Source: Mytilisepta virgata (Eukaryota > Mollusca > Bivalvia > Mytilida > Mytilidae). From it: a stretch of 64,000 nt of DNA. The stretch's first letter is position 1, and each line of letters opens with the position of its first letter. A model generated the notes under the pieces. That model had not been told where the DNA came from and ran no database searches. It was given only the letters and a program-made list of their open reading frames with translations. This document shows positions 47,109 to 56,999 of this stretch, piece by piece. The position numbers and the translations under genes are program-made. The stretch is taken from NCBI GenBank assembly GCA_028015205.1, contig CM051512.1, positions 17,329,139 through 17,393,138 of the forward strand. The letters run 5' to 3'.

Positions 47109-47210
47109 TTATATCTTCAACCGGTTTTCCAACATTTTAATCTCGAGCACTGCTGATGAGTGGCCATACAGTGCGTCAAATTTATTTCGGTAGTTTGTGA
47201 TACGTTTTAT
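47109..47210 (-). pseudogene. LINE RT fragment
   Basis: Encodes 'RITNYRNKFDALYGHSS', matching the RT piece of the LINE relic at 35740-35800. It is a short stranded copy. Confidence 0.65.
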
Positions 47211-47429
47211 TATTAAAATATTAATTTCATATTGATTTATCCTTATTTTTCTGTGTTTAATCAGTTTCATTTCATTTACAAGTATTACTGTGGTTGCCAC
47301 ATGACGAAAAACGTCACACCTTGTTTCCAAATAAAGTAGATACAAATAAAGCTGCACTAACTAAAAGAGAAATACCCCCGTGTTAAGTTGTTACTAATTA
47401 TAAAAAAAACTAAATTTTACAAGTTCTAC

Positions 47430-47504
47430 CTCTTTTGTTATAACACAGTAAGCTAAAGACGCATCCAATCGCCAATCCAACAATCACACCTAGTACAATT
47501 CCAG
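47430..47504 (-). CDS. Ig-type gene, exon 6: membrane segment
   Basis: 75 bp, phase 1-1, acceptor GATATCAG or TATCAG, donor GTAGAACTT. It encodes, after the split Ala, 'GIVLGVIVGLAIGCVFSLLC' followed by YNKRG. This is a classic single-pass segment: ~20 hydrophobic residues rich in small residues, ended by basic residues that mark the cytoplasmic side. It is followed in frame by the acidic tail exon 7. Confidence 0.7.
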
Positions 47505-47854
47505 CTGATATAGAAACATATTTAGAATTTTATTCACATTTTCAAATAACAGTTTGCAAGAATTTTACATGGTTTAAATGTTAATTTCTAATTTTATAGA
47601 AAAAGATTTTGTTTTTTAGATTTCACCTAAAACGATCGGTTAAGAATGGTTTGAGCCATGAGTTTCCTATAATATCTCTTTTCACTGCATGTTTTATTTA
47701 TTTCCGAAACACTTGTTTTCTTATAATATACAAATACCAAGCAAACTAACACTAAAAAAATAGATCAGATAAAAAACAATATGTTTTGAATGTAAATGAT
47801 AAGCATATATAGTTTTGACAGAGTTATTTGGTGTTGTTGTTTTGAGCCGGGTAC

Positions 47855-48300
47855 AAAACGTACGACAAACGGGATGACTTTGACTTTCCAATGGTCAACT
47901 TCCCATTTTTAAGCGGAAACATTCCAGGAGCGCAGGCGTATGGAGTGTATATTGCACAACTCATACAATATTCCAGACGTTGTGACATACATGTGTATAC
48001 ATTGACTTCCTAGACAGAGCTCGAATCCTGACAGAAAAGTTAATCAGACAGGGGTATGTTGCTCCTAAGTTACAGTAATCATTATTGAAGTTTTATGGAC
48101 GTCATCACGACTTGCTAGACACGTGAGAAGGGGCCGTTTCCCAGGTGAAAATGTACCTGTTATACTTATGTTGTCCCTTCCTCATGCCGAATTTGACATG
48201 GGTAGCGTGGCCTGTGTCCTGTGGAAGACAAAGACTGCTTACCGACCACCCGAATCTACTCCCGATTTTTTGGTAGGGTCCATGATGTTCGTGTGTTTTT
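47855..48300 (+). pseudogene. 3' end of a Penelope-like element
   Basis: Encodes a 'KTYDKRDDFDFPMVNFPF'-like stretch and 'AYGVYIAQLIQYSR', then decays through stops in the region equivalent to the end of the RT at 41629. The tail at 48230-48300 matches 41380-41440 in inverse. The ORFs at 48123-48732 are shadows of this tail and the following GGAT simple repeat (48420-48438). Confidence 0.75.
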
Positions 48301-48825
48301 GGTTTTTGAGTGTAATGTTGGTCTTGTCTTCGGGTTTGTGGCTTGTTTTCGATTTTTCCCTCCTTCGATTTGTCTCTTGTGTGTTTCTTGACTCTTCTTA
48401 TTACTGGATAAATAGATAAATGGATGGATGGATGGATAATGTTTTTACATCCATGTCACTCCATCCGGAGACATTATTCCTACCTTCTAGCCGACCAATC
48501 TTTGCTCTTACGTCTAGATACCATGTGTTTAGGGGAAAAGCAGCAAGTACCAATTTTAAACATCTTTAGTCTGGCTCGGACAGTGATCAAACCCGGGAAC
48601 TATTCTTATATTTGTTCTTTTTCCTCTTTTTGTAATTTAAAAAAAGGAGGTGCGATAGTGTTCATTGGATGTTTCTTAATTTTTAACCATTTATGGAACC
48701 TTCCAACTGACTCATTAGTCCACCCCTTTTAGAGAATGCTTTGTAAATGATGTATTATAAGTAGCCATCTAATGATTACCAGTAAAGTGTTAAGTTCAGT
48801 CTGTAATGTTAAACTAGAAACTTAC

Positions 48826-48915
48826 CATCACAATTCTCTTTAATAAAGAATGCAAACAGGGCCATACCTCCAAAAAATACTATAGTCACCAGCAACATTG
48901 AGACTACCTTGCAAA
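48826..48915 (-). CDS. Ig-type gene, exon 5: membrane segment
   Basis: 90 bp, phase 1-1, acceptor ATATTTTTAAG, donor GTAAGTTT (consensus). It encodes the split Val, then 'CKVVSMLLVTIVFFGGMALF' and AFFIKENCDG. It is strongly hydrophobic over ~22 residues with Cys at each end. It lies 1.3 kb before another membrane exon, so the two are either alternatives or two passes. Confidence 0.7.
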
Positions 48916-49075
48916 CTTAAAAATATAAATACGCAAATGAAAGTCTACAGTTTCAATATATACGTTTATTACTACGAAGTAGTTTATCTTTCGATTTGCT
49001 ATATCTCAGCATTGAGACGCAGCTGCCAAACTGCTATTGCCTGGGTATCATGCTCTTCGGTAATCATTGCTTCGG

Positions 49076-49354
49076 CTATGAAATAATTTTTACATACTTT
49101 TGTAGAAATTTCAAGTTTATGAATATTAAAATGTTTTTAACGGTAGGGATGAAACTATTTACCCGCATTTTGGCTATACTGTCTAGGGCTGTTTGAATAC
49201 TGCTTAAAATGTTTTCTTTTTGGTTTTCCAAAGTTTTAGTAATTGATAAAGGCAAATCCAGAAATTCAAGGAATTTGGTATCTGAATTTGTCCAATCATT
49301 ATTGAGGCGATTCTGCTGTCCTTGGGTTGTTAGTCCCCAGGGTATTAATATCAT
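49076..49354 (-). pseudogene. Unidentified coding-like fragment
   Basis: A 92-codon frame containing 'RLNNDWTNSDTKFLEFLDLP' and 'IQTALDSIAKMRVNSF' has protein-like composition, unlike the surrounding DNA. I do not recognise a family. It may be part of a mobile element ORF or an old host exon. No splice sites were assigned. Confidence 0.3.
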
Positions 49355-49513
49355 TCTTAGTAGTCAATGATTCTTCTTTGATGTGAATTTTAGACAATTG
49401 TATTGGAATTTTCAGTAGACATCGAAATGCCTCATAAGAGAATAAGAGGAGTTAGAAGCACCAGTGATATGTTCAACAGTATATGTTTCTCAAGGGAAAG
49501 TAATCATTACTGT

Positions 49514-50010
49514 AATAAGTATGTGGTTTAGATAAAAAGATGGTTCCTTTTACCTATTATTATCCAGGCCGTGAATGCCTTTAAAAATTCATAGTAAAAA
49601 TTTGTCAAACAGATGATACACATCTTCAATATGTATATTAACACTATGCAAAGTTTGAAAAATATTGATTCAATACAGTCGGAATTACAGATTACACAAG
49701 TATGCACGGTCCATAGCATGTATTGCTGAAAAATGGCGAAGTTCAACTGCAAAATGTCATATCAAATATTTGTCAAATTTGCCCCCAGATAGGAGGTGCA
49801 CATCTTCAATATGTATATATACATACGCAAAGTTTGAATAATATTGGTTCAATACACAAAGTATGCACCGTTCATAGCATGAATTGCTTAAAAATGACTT
49901 AAGTTCAACATGCAAAAATTCATAGTAAAATGTGTCAAATTTGTCCAAAATAGGAGGTGCACATCTTCATTATGTATATAAACACTAGTTTTACAAATAT
50001 TGGTTCAATA
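49514..50010. repeat. ~170-bp diverged tandem repeat
   Basis: Three copies of GGAGGTGCACATCTTC(A/T)ATATG or close variants occur near 49610, 49792 and 49953, each followed by a box ending TTGGTTCAATACA or similar. The same family appears at bases 1-240. Confidence 0.65.
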
Positions 50011-50392
50011 CAGTCTGAGTTATGGACCCCTAAGTGTGTATCTTAAGTATGACGGAAGGGGTGGAGAGGCTACTAGTTGGTGACGCAGGTAAAAATATAC
50101 ACTTGTACTTTTAATCTAATCGCATACTGAAATTTGAAATCTGGTCTAATTATTTATTCTAAACATCATAATTATAATACAATTGTTATAAAACAAAAGC
50201 TTGATATGAACTTCACACAAATATATACAATTCATATAAATCGGGACAACTTAATACATTGAATTTTGCAACGTTTTGAATGCCACATTGACCATAATAT
50301 ACTAACATTAATTTATACCATGATAGGCGAAATGATCAAATATACCTTTAAAGTTTAACAAACCAGGGATGGGTCAATTGCATAGGAAATAT

Positions 50393-50555
50393 AGATTCTC
50401 CTTCAGGTACGAGTGAGTTATGGAATTTCTCCACCCGAGATAGTTAAATTTTCGATTTTCAACACGCGAGAATTTAGCGAGCGTGTTAAAATCTAAAATT
50501 TAACTATTGAGGGTGGAGAAATTCCATAATTCACGAGTAAAGTGAAGGAGAATCT
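50393..50555. mobile_element. ~163-bp foldback MITE
   Basis: The left arm AGATTCTCCTTCA..GAGTGAGTTATGGAATTTCTCCACCC and the right arm GGGTGGAGAAATTCCATAAT..TGAAGGAGAATCT are inverted copies that nearly meet at ACACGCGAG/CTCGC-type sequence in the middle. No ORF. Confidence 0.75.
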
Positions 50556-51241
50556 GTTTCTCCTGTGATTTTCGACAAAAACCTCTAGAAAATGTCGTTG
50601 CTATGTAGTTTGTGTACATAGACGTCATTTCGGGACTTCTCTAGTTTATCGTTCCAATACCTGTAGAAAAAAGGGCGGTAATTCCCACAAAGAAATTTAA
50701 TCACCGGGAAGTGGTTAAAGATATTATGTATTTTTATCCCACCGATTAAACACGCCAAGAATAGGACAAAGTAATTTATTAAATTACAATTACTTGCCCA
50801 AAAACTTCCATTTAATTACCATTACCATAACAAGGATTTTGAAATGTAACTAATTAAATTACCATTGTTTTGCAAATGTAATTAATTAAATTACAAATTA
50901 CATTTGAAGAAAGCATGTTATTGAATTAAACCAGAGAGCACATACATACATACAAAAGTAATATAAATAAATAGTCATGAAAGTTGACTCATAATATTAA
51001 TATCTACGTTCAGATGATTTTCCCTTGAAGTTTCCTATTTCAGAATATTGAGGTATCTTAAAATGCTTCAAACTGTTAGTCTGACATGTTGTGTGTCAAA
51101 CTACCATAAATGCTAAGTCAAAGTGAACAGTTAAAAGTGGACATTCACTTAATCGTGTACATGACCTAAGGGCACTAATTAGGATTTTTTAATCACTACT
51201 GATACATGCTGTAAATATGGCAAAGGATTAGAAGCCATAAC
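50556..51241. other. Intron; AATTAC-rich sequence
   Basis: Bases 50775-50920 are dense in TTAATTAAATTACAATTAC-type words, also seen at 51950-52110 on the other side of the SINE. No exon seen. Confidence 0.5.
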
Positions 51242-51254
51242 TCTAAGTATTCTA

Positions 51255-51613
51255 GACCGCCTCGGTGGTCTCGTGGTAGCGTGCTCGCCCCGAGTGCCGA
51301 AGGTCGTGGGTTCGGTCCCCGGCCGGGTCAAACCAAAGACATTAAAATTGGTATTTGCTGCTTCCCCGTCAAGGATGCGGCATCTAGGAGTAAGAGCAAA
51401 GACTGGTCAGCTCGGAGTCAGTATAACTTGTCCCAGTGAGGTGATATGTCTTTCTGCGGACAGTTACCTCGTGAGCTAGCACATTAAAAATCCGACTTAG
51501 CATGTCGCTCTTGTACAAAGCAGGGATCATGTTCATTATCATATCAACATGTTCTCGTCCTGATATGCACCTGGTTGCCACTGGACGTTAAGCAATAATT
51601 CATCCATCCATCA
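51255..51613 (+). mobile_element. Full-length tRNA-derived SINE
   Basis: Starts with a tRNA-like head (GCCTCGGTGGTCTCGTGGTA as A box region, GGGTTCGGTCCCC as B box), has a ~250-bp body and ends with an (ATCC)n tail. It is flanked by a perfect 13-bp target duplication, TCTAAGTATTCTA, at 51242-51254 and 51614-51626. Both ORFs in this interval are shadows of the SINE. It lies in an intron of the Ig-type gene. Confidence 0.92.
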
Positions 51614-51626
51614 TCTAAGTATTCTA

Positions 51627-52116
51627 ACTGTCAATTCGTAAACATGTCTTATCATTAATTTTTGTACAGCTTAATTAACATTATTTTTATTTGTATTTTA
51701 CAATTAAACACAGAAAGATTATCTTGAATAAAAAACAAAAGAAAATGAATAAGAGGAAACAACAATTTGCAAATGATTTAGAAAGTGTTCACATTTGACA
51801 CCAAGAGGGGAAATATGCCCATTCCTGAAAAAATATCAAATCATCAAGATATTTTATCCAAAAGATCTGTTAGAAAAAACTTCTTGGATAGTCTGGAGAG
51901 GGGGACAGCTATTTTTTATTCACTATCCATCAGTGTGTAATTGAATGTAATTGGAATTACATGCCTTTTCTGGTAAATAATTAATTAAATTACAATTACA
52001 TGTAATTGAAAGTTTGGCCAATTACACATTACTTTACTTTCAATTATATCATAATTTGAAATTAATTACGCTCAATTACCATTACACATTACCATTACCT
52101 CATCCCTGTAACTAAC
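51627..52116. other. Intron; AATTAC-rich sequence
   Basis: Continues the AATTAC-rich repeat interrupted by the SINE. No coding signal. Confidence 0.45.
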
Positions 52117-52173
52117 CTGCTTTTAATGTCTCTGATCTAGCGATGCTTGAATGACAATATCCTGTCTTCCATT
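52117..52173 (-). CDS. Ig-type gene, exon 4: short linker
   Basis: 57 bp, phase 1-1, acceptor ATCTTACAG, donor GTTAGTTAC. It encodes the split Glu then 'WKTGYCHSSIARSETLKAG'. The other two frames contain stops or do not fit the neighbouring phases. It sits between two membrane exons and would be a loop if all exons are joined. Confidence 0.5.
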
Positions 52174-53701
52174 CTGTAAGATAGGGGAATATGGTTTAAT
52201 ATATATTGATGGATTGATTTTGTATTTATTTATATCCAATATCCTATCATTTCTGTGATCAGAGATATTTAAATGCGTGTTTTATAGTCGTTGTAGCAGT
52301 ACATATGGATTGTAATTTGCTTTTAATATTTTTAAAAACCACATGTCGTATATAATTCCAATACTAATTGTAAGGCCAATTTTCATTTATAAATGTCCTG
52401 ACTTCCGGTAGAGTTCAGTCTTATAAACAATGTTAACGGGCTGATTTATACAGGCTTAAATTTACACTTATTATGTGAAATTCAAATCGTTTTTAATAGT
52501 TGATAAAACATTTACGGAAATTACCATTGTGTGATCGAGACCAACTCAATCACAAACTGATAACCAAATCAACTCTCAAAGTAACTGAATTTCAATCAGT
52601 TTGTTAGAGAGCTTGTCCTGTTTTCCCTCAATGCAACTTTTAATAATAGTTAATTGTAACTGCAGTTAATCCTGTGAAATTCTTTCTGTTTAACGAATAT
52701 AGGTCTATGAATAAACTTACATCTTTAAACATAAAGGTAATTGCAAAAACTAAACATGTAATTAAATATTTTAACCAAAAATAATATTAATTATATTATG
52801 CATTAGTGAGACACTTTTGATCTTAACCGGCCATTCTGTCTGGACTGTCTTTATTTTTACCAATTTCTGAGATTTCAAAAAGGCAACTTGATCAAGATAA
52901 AAGCAAGATTGTGTTACAAATGTATCTGGTATTTGATCAAGACCGGGTAAAACCAGTTCATATGAATTATGCACTGTTGAAAAGTACCTGTGCTGAACCG
53001 ATCTGAACCTGTCTTGATCGATCTTGACTGCAAGATACCATATCTTAATTTGCCCTCGTTATTTTGACTTTGCTTGAAAATACTCTGACGCAGAAAATCA
53101 AGTCGTCAGTAAACAAGACTAGTTTAGATAAAAAATATGTTACTAGAGTTGTTGCATTGCAAATATGAGAGACTAACATAAATAGATCACATATTCCGTC
53201 GGCACTTATTTAATTACTGTACGATTAAAAGTTTCTGTTCATATATTTTACACGCATTCTGCATTTGCCTTGGTGTTGGATGGCCAGTTATCCAATAGAC
53301 TTGAATACCAGCTTATTATGTGAGATGTACCCTTCTGGATTGTCATCTTGATACATTAAAACTGAACGCATATAGTATGTTCGTCACAAAAACTTCGTAA
53401 AGCAAACAAATCATCAAACGATTGTAAGAAATAAGACTCTTCATATCTAAAAAGATATGTCAACATACAGACACCAACGTTGCCTAAGAAGTAGAAAAAC
53501 TACCTTTCAGACAAGATTTAAATTTCATTCTCATCAAGCTTTCCGAAGCTTTGGACATGAGAATACATAAAAAAAATCGTAATCGAGAAAATTGCAAATA
53601 TACTGTCTCTATATATAAAACACTTATTCTTATTTTCTGTATATATTGTCTTTCAACTCAAGGAAGCAAGCACATGAAATACAATGATTCAAAAACTTTA
53701 C
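52174..53701. other. Intron; no feature seen
   Basis: AT-rich; no exon, repeat or ribozyme recognised. The 67-codon ORF at 52771-52974 has no domain. Confidence 0.45.
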
Positions 53702-53815
53702 CATATACTTTCTGAATGCTGCAATTAGCAATCGTCATGACTGACCAAATGAACAGCATACTGAACACGTAGCCTGCAAGTGACCCTAACATTACAACTG
53801 TCATGCAGTTATTGT
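53702..53815 (-). CDS. Ig-type gene, exon 3: membrane segment
   Basis: 114 bp, phase 1-1, acceptor TTATTTTGTAG, donor GTAAAG. It encodes the split Asp, then 'NNCMTVVMLGSLAGYVFSML' and FIWSVMTIANCSIQKVYG. It is hydrophobic over ~28 residues with Cys on both sides, the longest of the three membrane exons. Position relative to the Ig exon suggests it can serve as the anchor of one isoform. Confidence 0.7.
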
Positions 53816-54020
53816 CTACAAAATAAAATATTTATTTATCCGATGTAAGCTTCTCCGAAGTAAATTAATTTATATTAACAAGAATATCTTAATGAGAAAA
53901 AATACATACAAGTTCATATTTCATGCATATCTTACCTTATAGAATATTTTTGTAACTTCAAACTCTTTTATTTATCTAATGAATAGCTAGAACTAACAAA
54001 GTGAATAAAAGATATATTAC

Positions 54021-54080
54021 CTTCAATTTTGTTTTGATGACTTCCTTGGTCATCCATTTCTTCATTCAACATGTTTTTAT
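54021..54080 (-). CDS. Ig-type gene, exon 2: polar linker
   Basis: 60 bp, phase 1-1, acceptor CTTGTTTCAAG, donor GTAATATATC. It encodes the split Asp then 'KNMLNEEMDDQGSHQNKIE' and G. It is polar and acidic, a stalk if joined between Ig and membrane exons, or a tail if used otherwise. Confidence 0.55.
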
Positions 54081-54866
54081 CTTGAAACAAGACGAAAGAA
54101 TATTAATAAAAAAAAGTTAATATCTTGGGACGCATATAATAATTAATTATACTCGGTTTTATCAAAGAATAAGAATGAAGCTTGAAAAATAGCTCACTAT
54201 CGTGTTTCAAATTAAAAGAAAATCCTTTAAAATTTTCCAGAAACTCAGGTCTCAGTGTTTATTGGAGCTGCTTTTTTTTCATTCTTTTGAGTTTTTTTCA
54301 TGCTATGTTTAGAAAATCCGGTCACTAAATATGTGGAAAATTTATGAATGTTATTAGAAAAAAATATTTTGACTCCCCACCCCCAACCCCCTCCCCAAAA
54401 AAAACAACCAAAACGACAAAAAGTAAAAATCTGCGAAAGCCTTTCCAAGTGACATTTGGTAATCCCATCGATATAAACTGACCTTCTTTGTGCCAAAATA
54501 CGGGCCAGTTTTTATCATTTAACATCGAAATCAATGCAATTTAAGAGAATTCAATTACGAAAATTAACAAGTTACATAACAATAAAGTGCTGGCATTTAC
54601 ACACACATTAAAAAGTTTTAAGAAATTCCACAATTTGATACTGATTTAAACTTAATTTTCCAAACTTTATACGATATATTTATCATAATATACATCTTTT
54701 AAAAACTTTTGAAAAATAGTCTAATTTCTAATAGATCCATTTCGAGTATTATTACAATAGCTCCGTGTATTTATATATATATAAAAACAAGTGGTTTGAA
54801 AATAATTCATCGTTTCATAATTTGTAGCTAAATCGCCAAATCGATAAGAACCCCCTTTTGCAGAGT
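54081..54866. other. Intron before the 6.2-kb element
   Basis: AT-rich with a C-run at 54370-54396. The short ORFs here are low-complexity. TTCGTC at 54867-54872 is the left target duplication. Confidence 0.5.
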
Positions 54867-54872
54867 TTCGTC
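54867..54872. repeat. Left 6-bp target duplication TTCGTC
   Basis: Matches 61061-61066 exactly on the same strand, on the outer side of the inverted termini. Confidence 0.85.
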
Positions 54873-54899
54873 AGTAGTATATGGGCACAGTTCAGTTAT

Positions 54900-55375
54900 C
54901 ACTTGAGGTGGTGGGTGTGGTGGAGGAGCGAGGAGGAGCCGGAAGTGACGTCACCGGAACCGGAAATGACGTCACAGGAAGTGACGTAACCGGAACCAAA
55001 AGTCATGTGACCGGAACCGGAAGTATCGGAAGTTATTTGCGCGCATGCGCAACTGGAAATTATGGTTTTTCCCGCCATTTGTTTATGGAAGTGACGCACG
55101 TCACGTGGTAGGACCCGGATGTGTGGTTTGCGCATGTTCAAGAACCGGAAGTAGTTTTTGCGCGCATGCGCAACCGGAAGAAGTGGTTGTTCCCATGATT
55201 TGTTTACGGGAGTGACGTAAGTCACGTGCCAGGACCCAGACAAATGGTCTGCGCGTGTTCAGGAACCGAAAGTACCCGGAAGTCAGGCGCATGCACAACC
55301 GGAAGTTATGGGTTTTCCCCATGATTTGTTTACGGAAGTGACGCAAGTCACGGACCGGGAAGTGCCATGCCTGAC
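54900..55375. promoter_or_regulatory. CpG-rich left terminus with clustered TF sites
   Basis: CRE palindromes TGACGTCA at 54946-54953 and 54967-54974; many CCGGAAGT (ETS) sites; GCGCATGCGC (NRF1) near 55040 and 55160; CACGTG (E-box) near 55101 and 55222; CCCGCCATTT (YY1/E2F-like) near 55071. From 55077 on it is a tandem of ~121-126-bp units starting ATTTGTTTA at 55077, 55198 and 55324. The context is ~33% GC, so this is a sharp CpG island. Confidence 0.75.
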
Positions 55376-55639
55376 CAGAACTCAGATTGAATTATCTCCC
55401 TTTTCCCGCACTTCTCGGTCGTCTCTGGATCTTTTATCGGTATCTAGGGTCTGATAATCTCATTGTTATGTCGAAGCCCGAGAGTATACGAAGTACACTA
55501 TTGGATTATCTCCCCTTATCCCGCTCTTTTCATCTGTGGGTGATGTTTTCTGTGAGGACCAAAGGTAGGATTGGATTATCTCCCCTTACCTCCAAGTGAT
55601 GCTGTCACCAATAGATCAATGGAGGGGTGTCCTTAGCAA

Positions 55640-56150
55640 CTGCCTTAGCAACGGCGGTCCATTTCTATGATGCACTTTGTTTCTCTTCTCTTGCTCCATC
55701 CCGCTCCTCGCTGCTCTTCTCTTGCTCCGTGCTGCTCATCGCTGCTCTTCTATTGCTCATCGCTGCTCATCACTGCTCATTGCTGCTCATCTCTTGCTCA
55801 TCACTGCTCATTGCTGCTCATTTCTTGCTCATCGCTGCTCATCGCTGCTCATTGCTGCTCATCTCTTGCTCTTTGCTGCTCATCGCTACTCAGGACCTTA
55901 CTCGCGTGCTCATTTCGCTCCTGTTGCTTGTTGCTGTTCGTCATCGCTTATCTTCTCTTGCTCTTTGCTGTTCATCTCTACTCAGGACCTTACTCGGGTG
56001 ATCATTTCGCTCCTGCTGCTTGTTGATGTTCGTGATCGCTGCTATTCTCTTGCTCTTTGCTGCTCATCGCTACTCAGGACCTTACTGGAGTGCTCATTTT
56101 GCTCCTGCTACTTGTTGATGTTCGTCATCCTGCTATTCTCTTGCTCTTAG
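55640..56150 (-). repeat. Left-arm decamer/undecamer minisatellite
   Basis: From 55643 CCTTAGCAAC words, then 55680-55880 with ATCGCTGCTC, ATTGCTGCTC and ATCTCTTGCTC words in mixed order, then a CAGGACCTTACTCG box repeated at 55890, 55981 and 56078. The long Leu/Ser/Cys ORFs in all three frames are translations of these words, since none creates a stop. Confidence 0.9.
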
Positions 56151-56178
56151 AGTAGGAGTACGAGACAGACCTACGATA

Positions 56179-56687
56179 AGGAGAGGAAGAGGAAGAGGAT
56201 TCAACAGACTATAGTGATTCAGTCTCAGACACCACCACAGAAGCCGATAACGAGGAATCGGAACAAAGCAGTGACCATGAATCCAACGAAGACTCCGAAG
56301 AGGAATGCGAACAGTCCCCATGGGAAGTCATTTTGAATAGAACATTTCAAGTACATCAATCGGAATACTCACAGAAAGTAAACGAACTAGTCGAAGCCGG
56401 AATGGAAGAAAACGAGGCACGCTTGGCAGCATATAGAGACATGTTTGACACATACAGAAACGAAATACGAAAGCATTATCTCGGACTGTCTGTCCTGGCA
56501 TCAAGACATGAATAAAGACCCCGTACATAGAAAGATCAAGAAAACGGCTAAACGCCTGAGAGAAGAGGAAGACTACGAATCAAAAGAATCTTTGGAATAT
56601 GCCGTAGAAAAACGAAAATATCTGCTTAACCGTGAATTGAACGACGACGACCCACCACCAGCTGAAGACAGCAATGACTCTATATGA
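56179..56687 (+). pseudogene. Central acidic ORF, frameshifted, family unknown
   Basis: Read from 56179 in one frame: an acidic run (EEEEEDSTDYSDS..), 'SEEECEQSPWEVILNRTF', 'EYSQKVNELVEAGMEENEAR' and 'YRDMFDTYRNEIRKHYL'. About 56478-56490 the sense passes to the +1 frame, which continues 'SWHQDMNKDPVHRKIKKTAK', 'SLEYAVEKRKYLLNREL' and ends DSNDSI with TGA at 56685-56687. The helical, charged body looks like one real protein with a one-base shift. No start ATG is visible upstream. It may be a captured gene piece or the last trace of the autonomous parent. Confidence 0.55.
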
Positions 56688-56760
56688 CGGAGGAATTGGA
56701 ACATATTACAAAAAAAACAGAAAAAATATATATAAAAAAAATAAAAAATTAAAAAAAAGG

Positions 56761-56838
56761 AAGGAGGGTAATGCAGCCTATATATGTTTAAACATATATA
56801 TAGCCAGTCACAAGCCTGGACAAATGCAGAGTGGCCTT
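56761..56838 (+). ncRNA. Twister ribozyme candidate, copy 1
   Basis: In order: TAATGCAGCC (cleavage UAA then P2 TGCA), a long P3 hairpin CTATATATG/CATATATATAG, GCCAG, L4 TCACAAGC, CTGG closing P4, ACAAA, TGCA (P2 3' strand), GAG. The same block order with P2, P4 (GCCGG..CCGG), CAAGC loop, AUAAAA and GAG is that of the rice twister ribozyme. P1 is short: GGGA before TAA can pair with the CCTT that follows GAGTGG, giving four pairs. Confidence 0.75.
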
Positions 56839-56845
56839 AAAATAT

Positions 56846-56913
56846 TGAGGAGGATTAATGCAGCCTATCTTATGATAGCCAGTCACAAGCCTGGATAAAT
56901 GCAGAGTGGCCTT
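56846..56913 (+). ncRNA. Twister ribozyme candidate, copy 2
   Basis: Same core as copy 1, with the invariant-type ATAAA restored (copy 1 has ACAAA). P3 is a short hairpin CTATC/GATAG around TTAT. P2 is TGCA/TGCA and P4 CCAG/CTGG. P1 pairs GGAGG with CCTTT using wobbles. The difference in P3 sequence with pairing kept in both copies supports an RNA fold. Predicted cleavage is within TAA at 56856-56858. Confidence 0.8.
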
Positions 56914-56999
56914 TCAAATGACCTGAATGTAAAGGTGCTCTCGCACAGATCCAATCTTTGAATAACGACAATCGACCACCACTAGCAGCAGAAGCCCCA

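Noticed and set aside
47145..47190. Hammerhead core from CTGATGAG near 47151
   Set aside because: No GAAA and no stem II; the sequence is part of a LINE RT fragment.
48123..48732. Two ~100-codon + strand ORFs
   Set aside because: They translate the 3' tail of the Penelope-like relic and a GGAT repeat.
54881..55346. ORFs across the CpG-rich element ends (and 60586-61052)
   Set aside because: Composition follows the TGACGTCA/CCGGAAGT repeats, and both strands are open; no domain.
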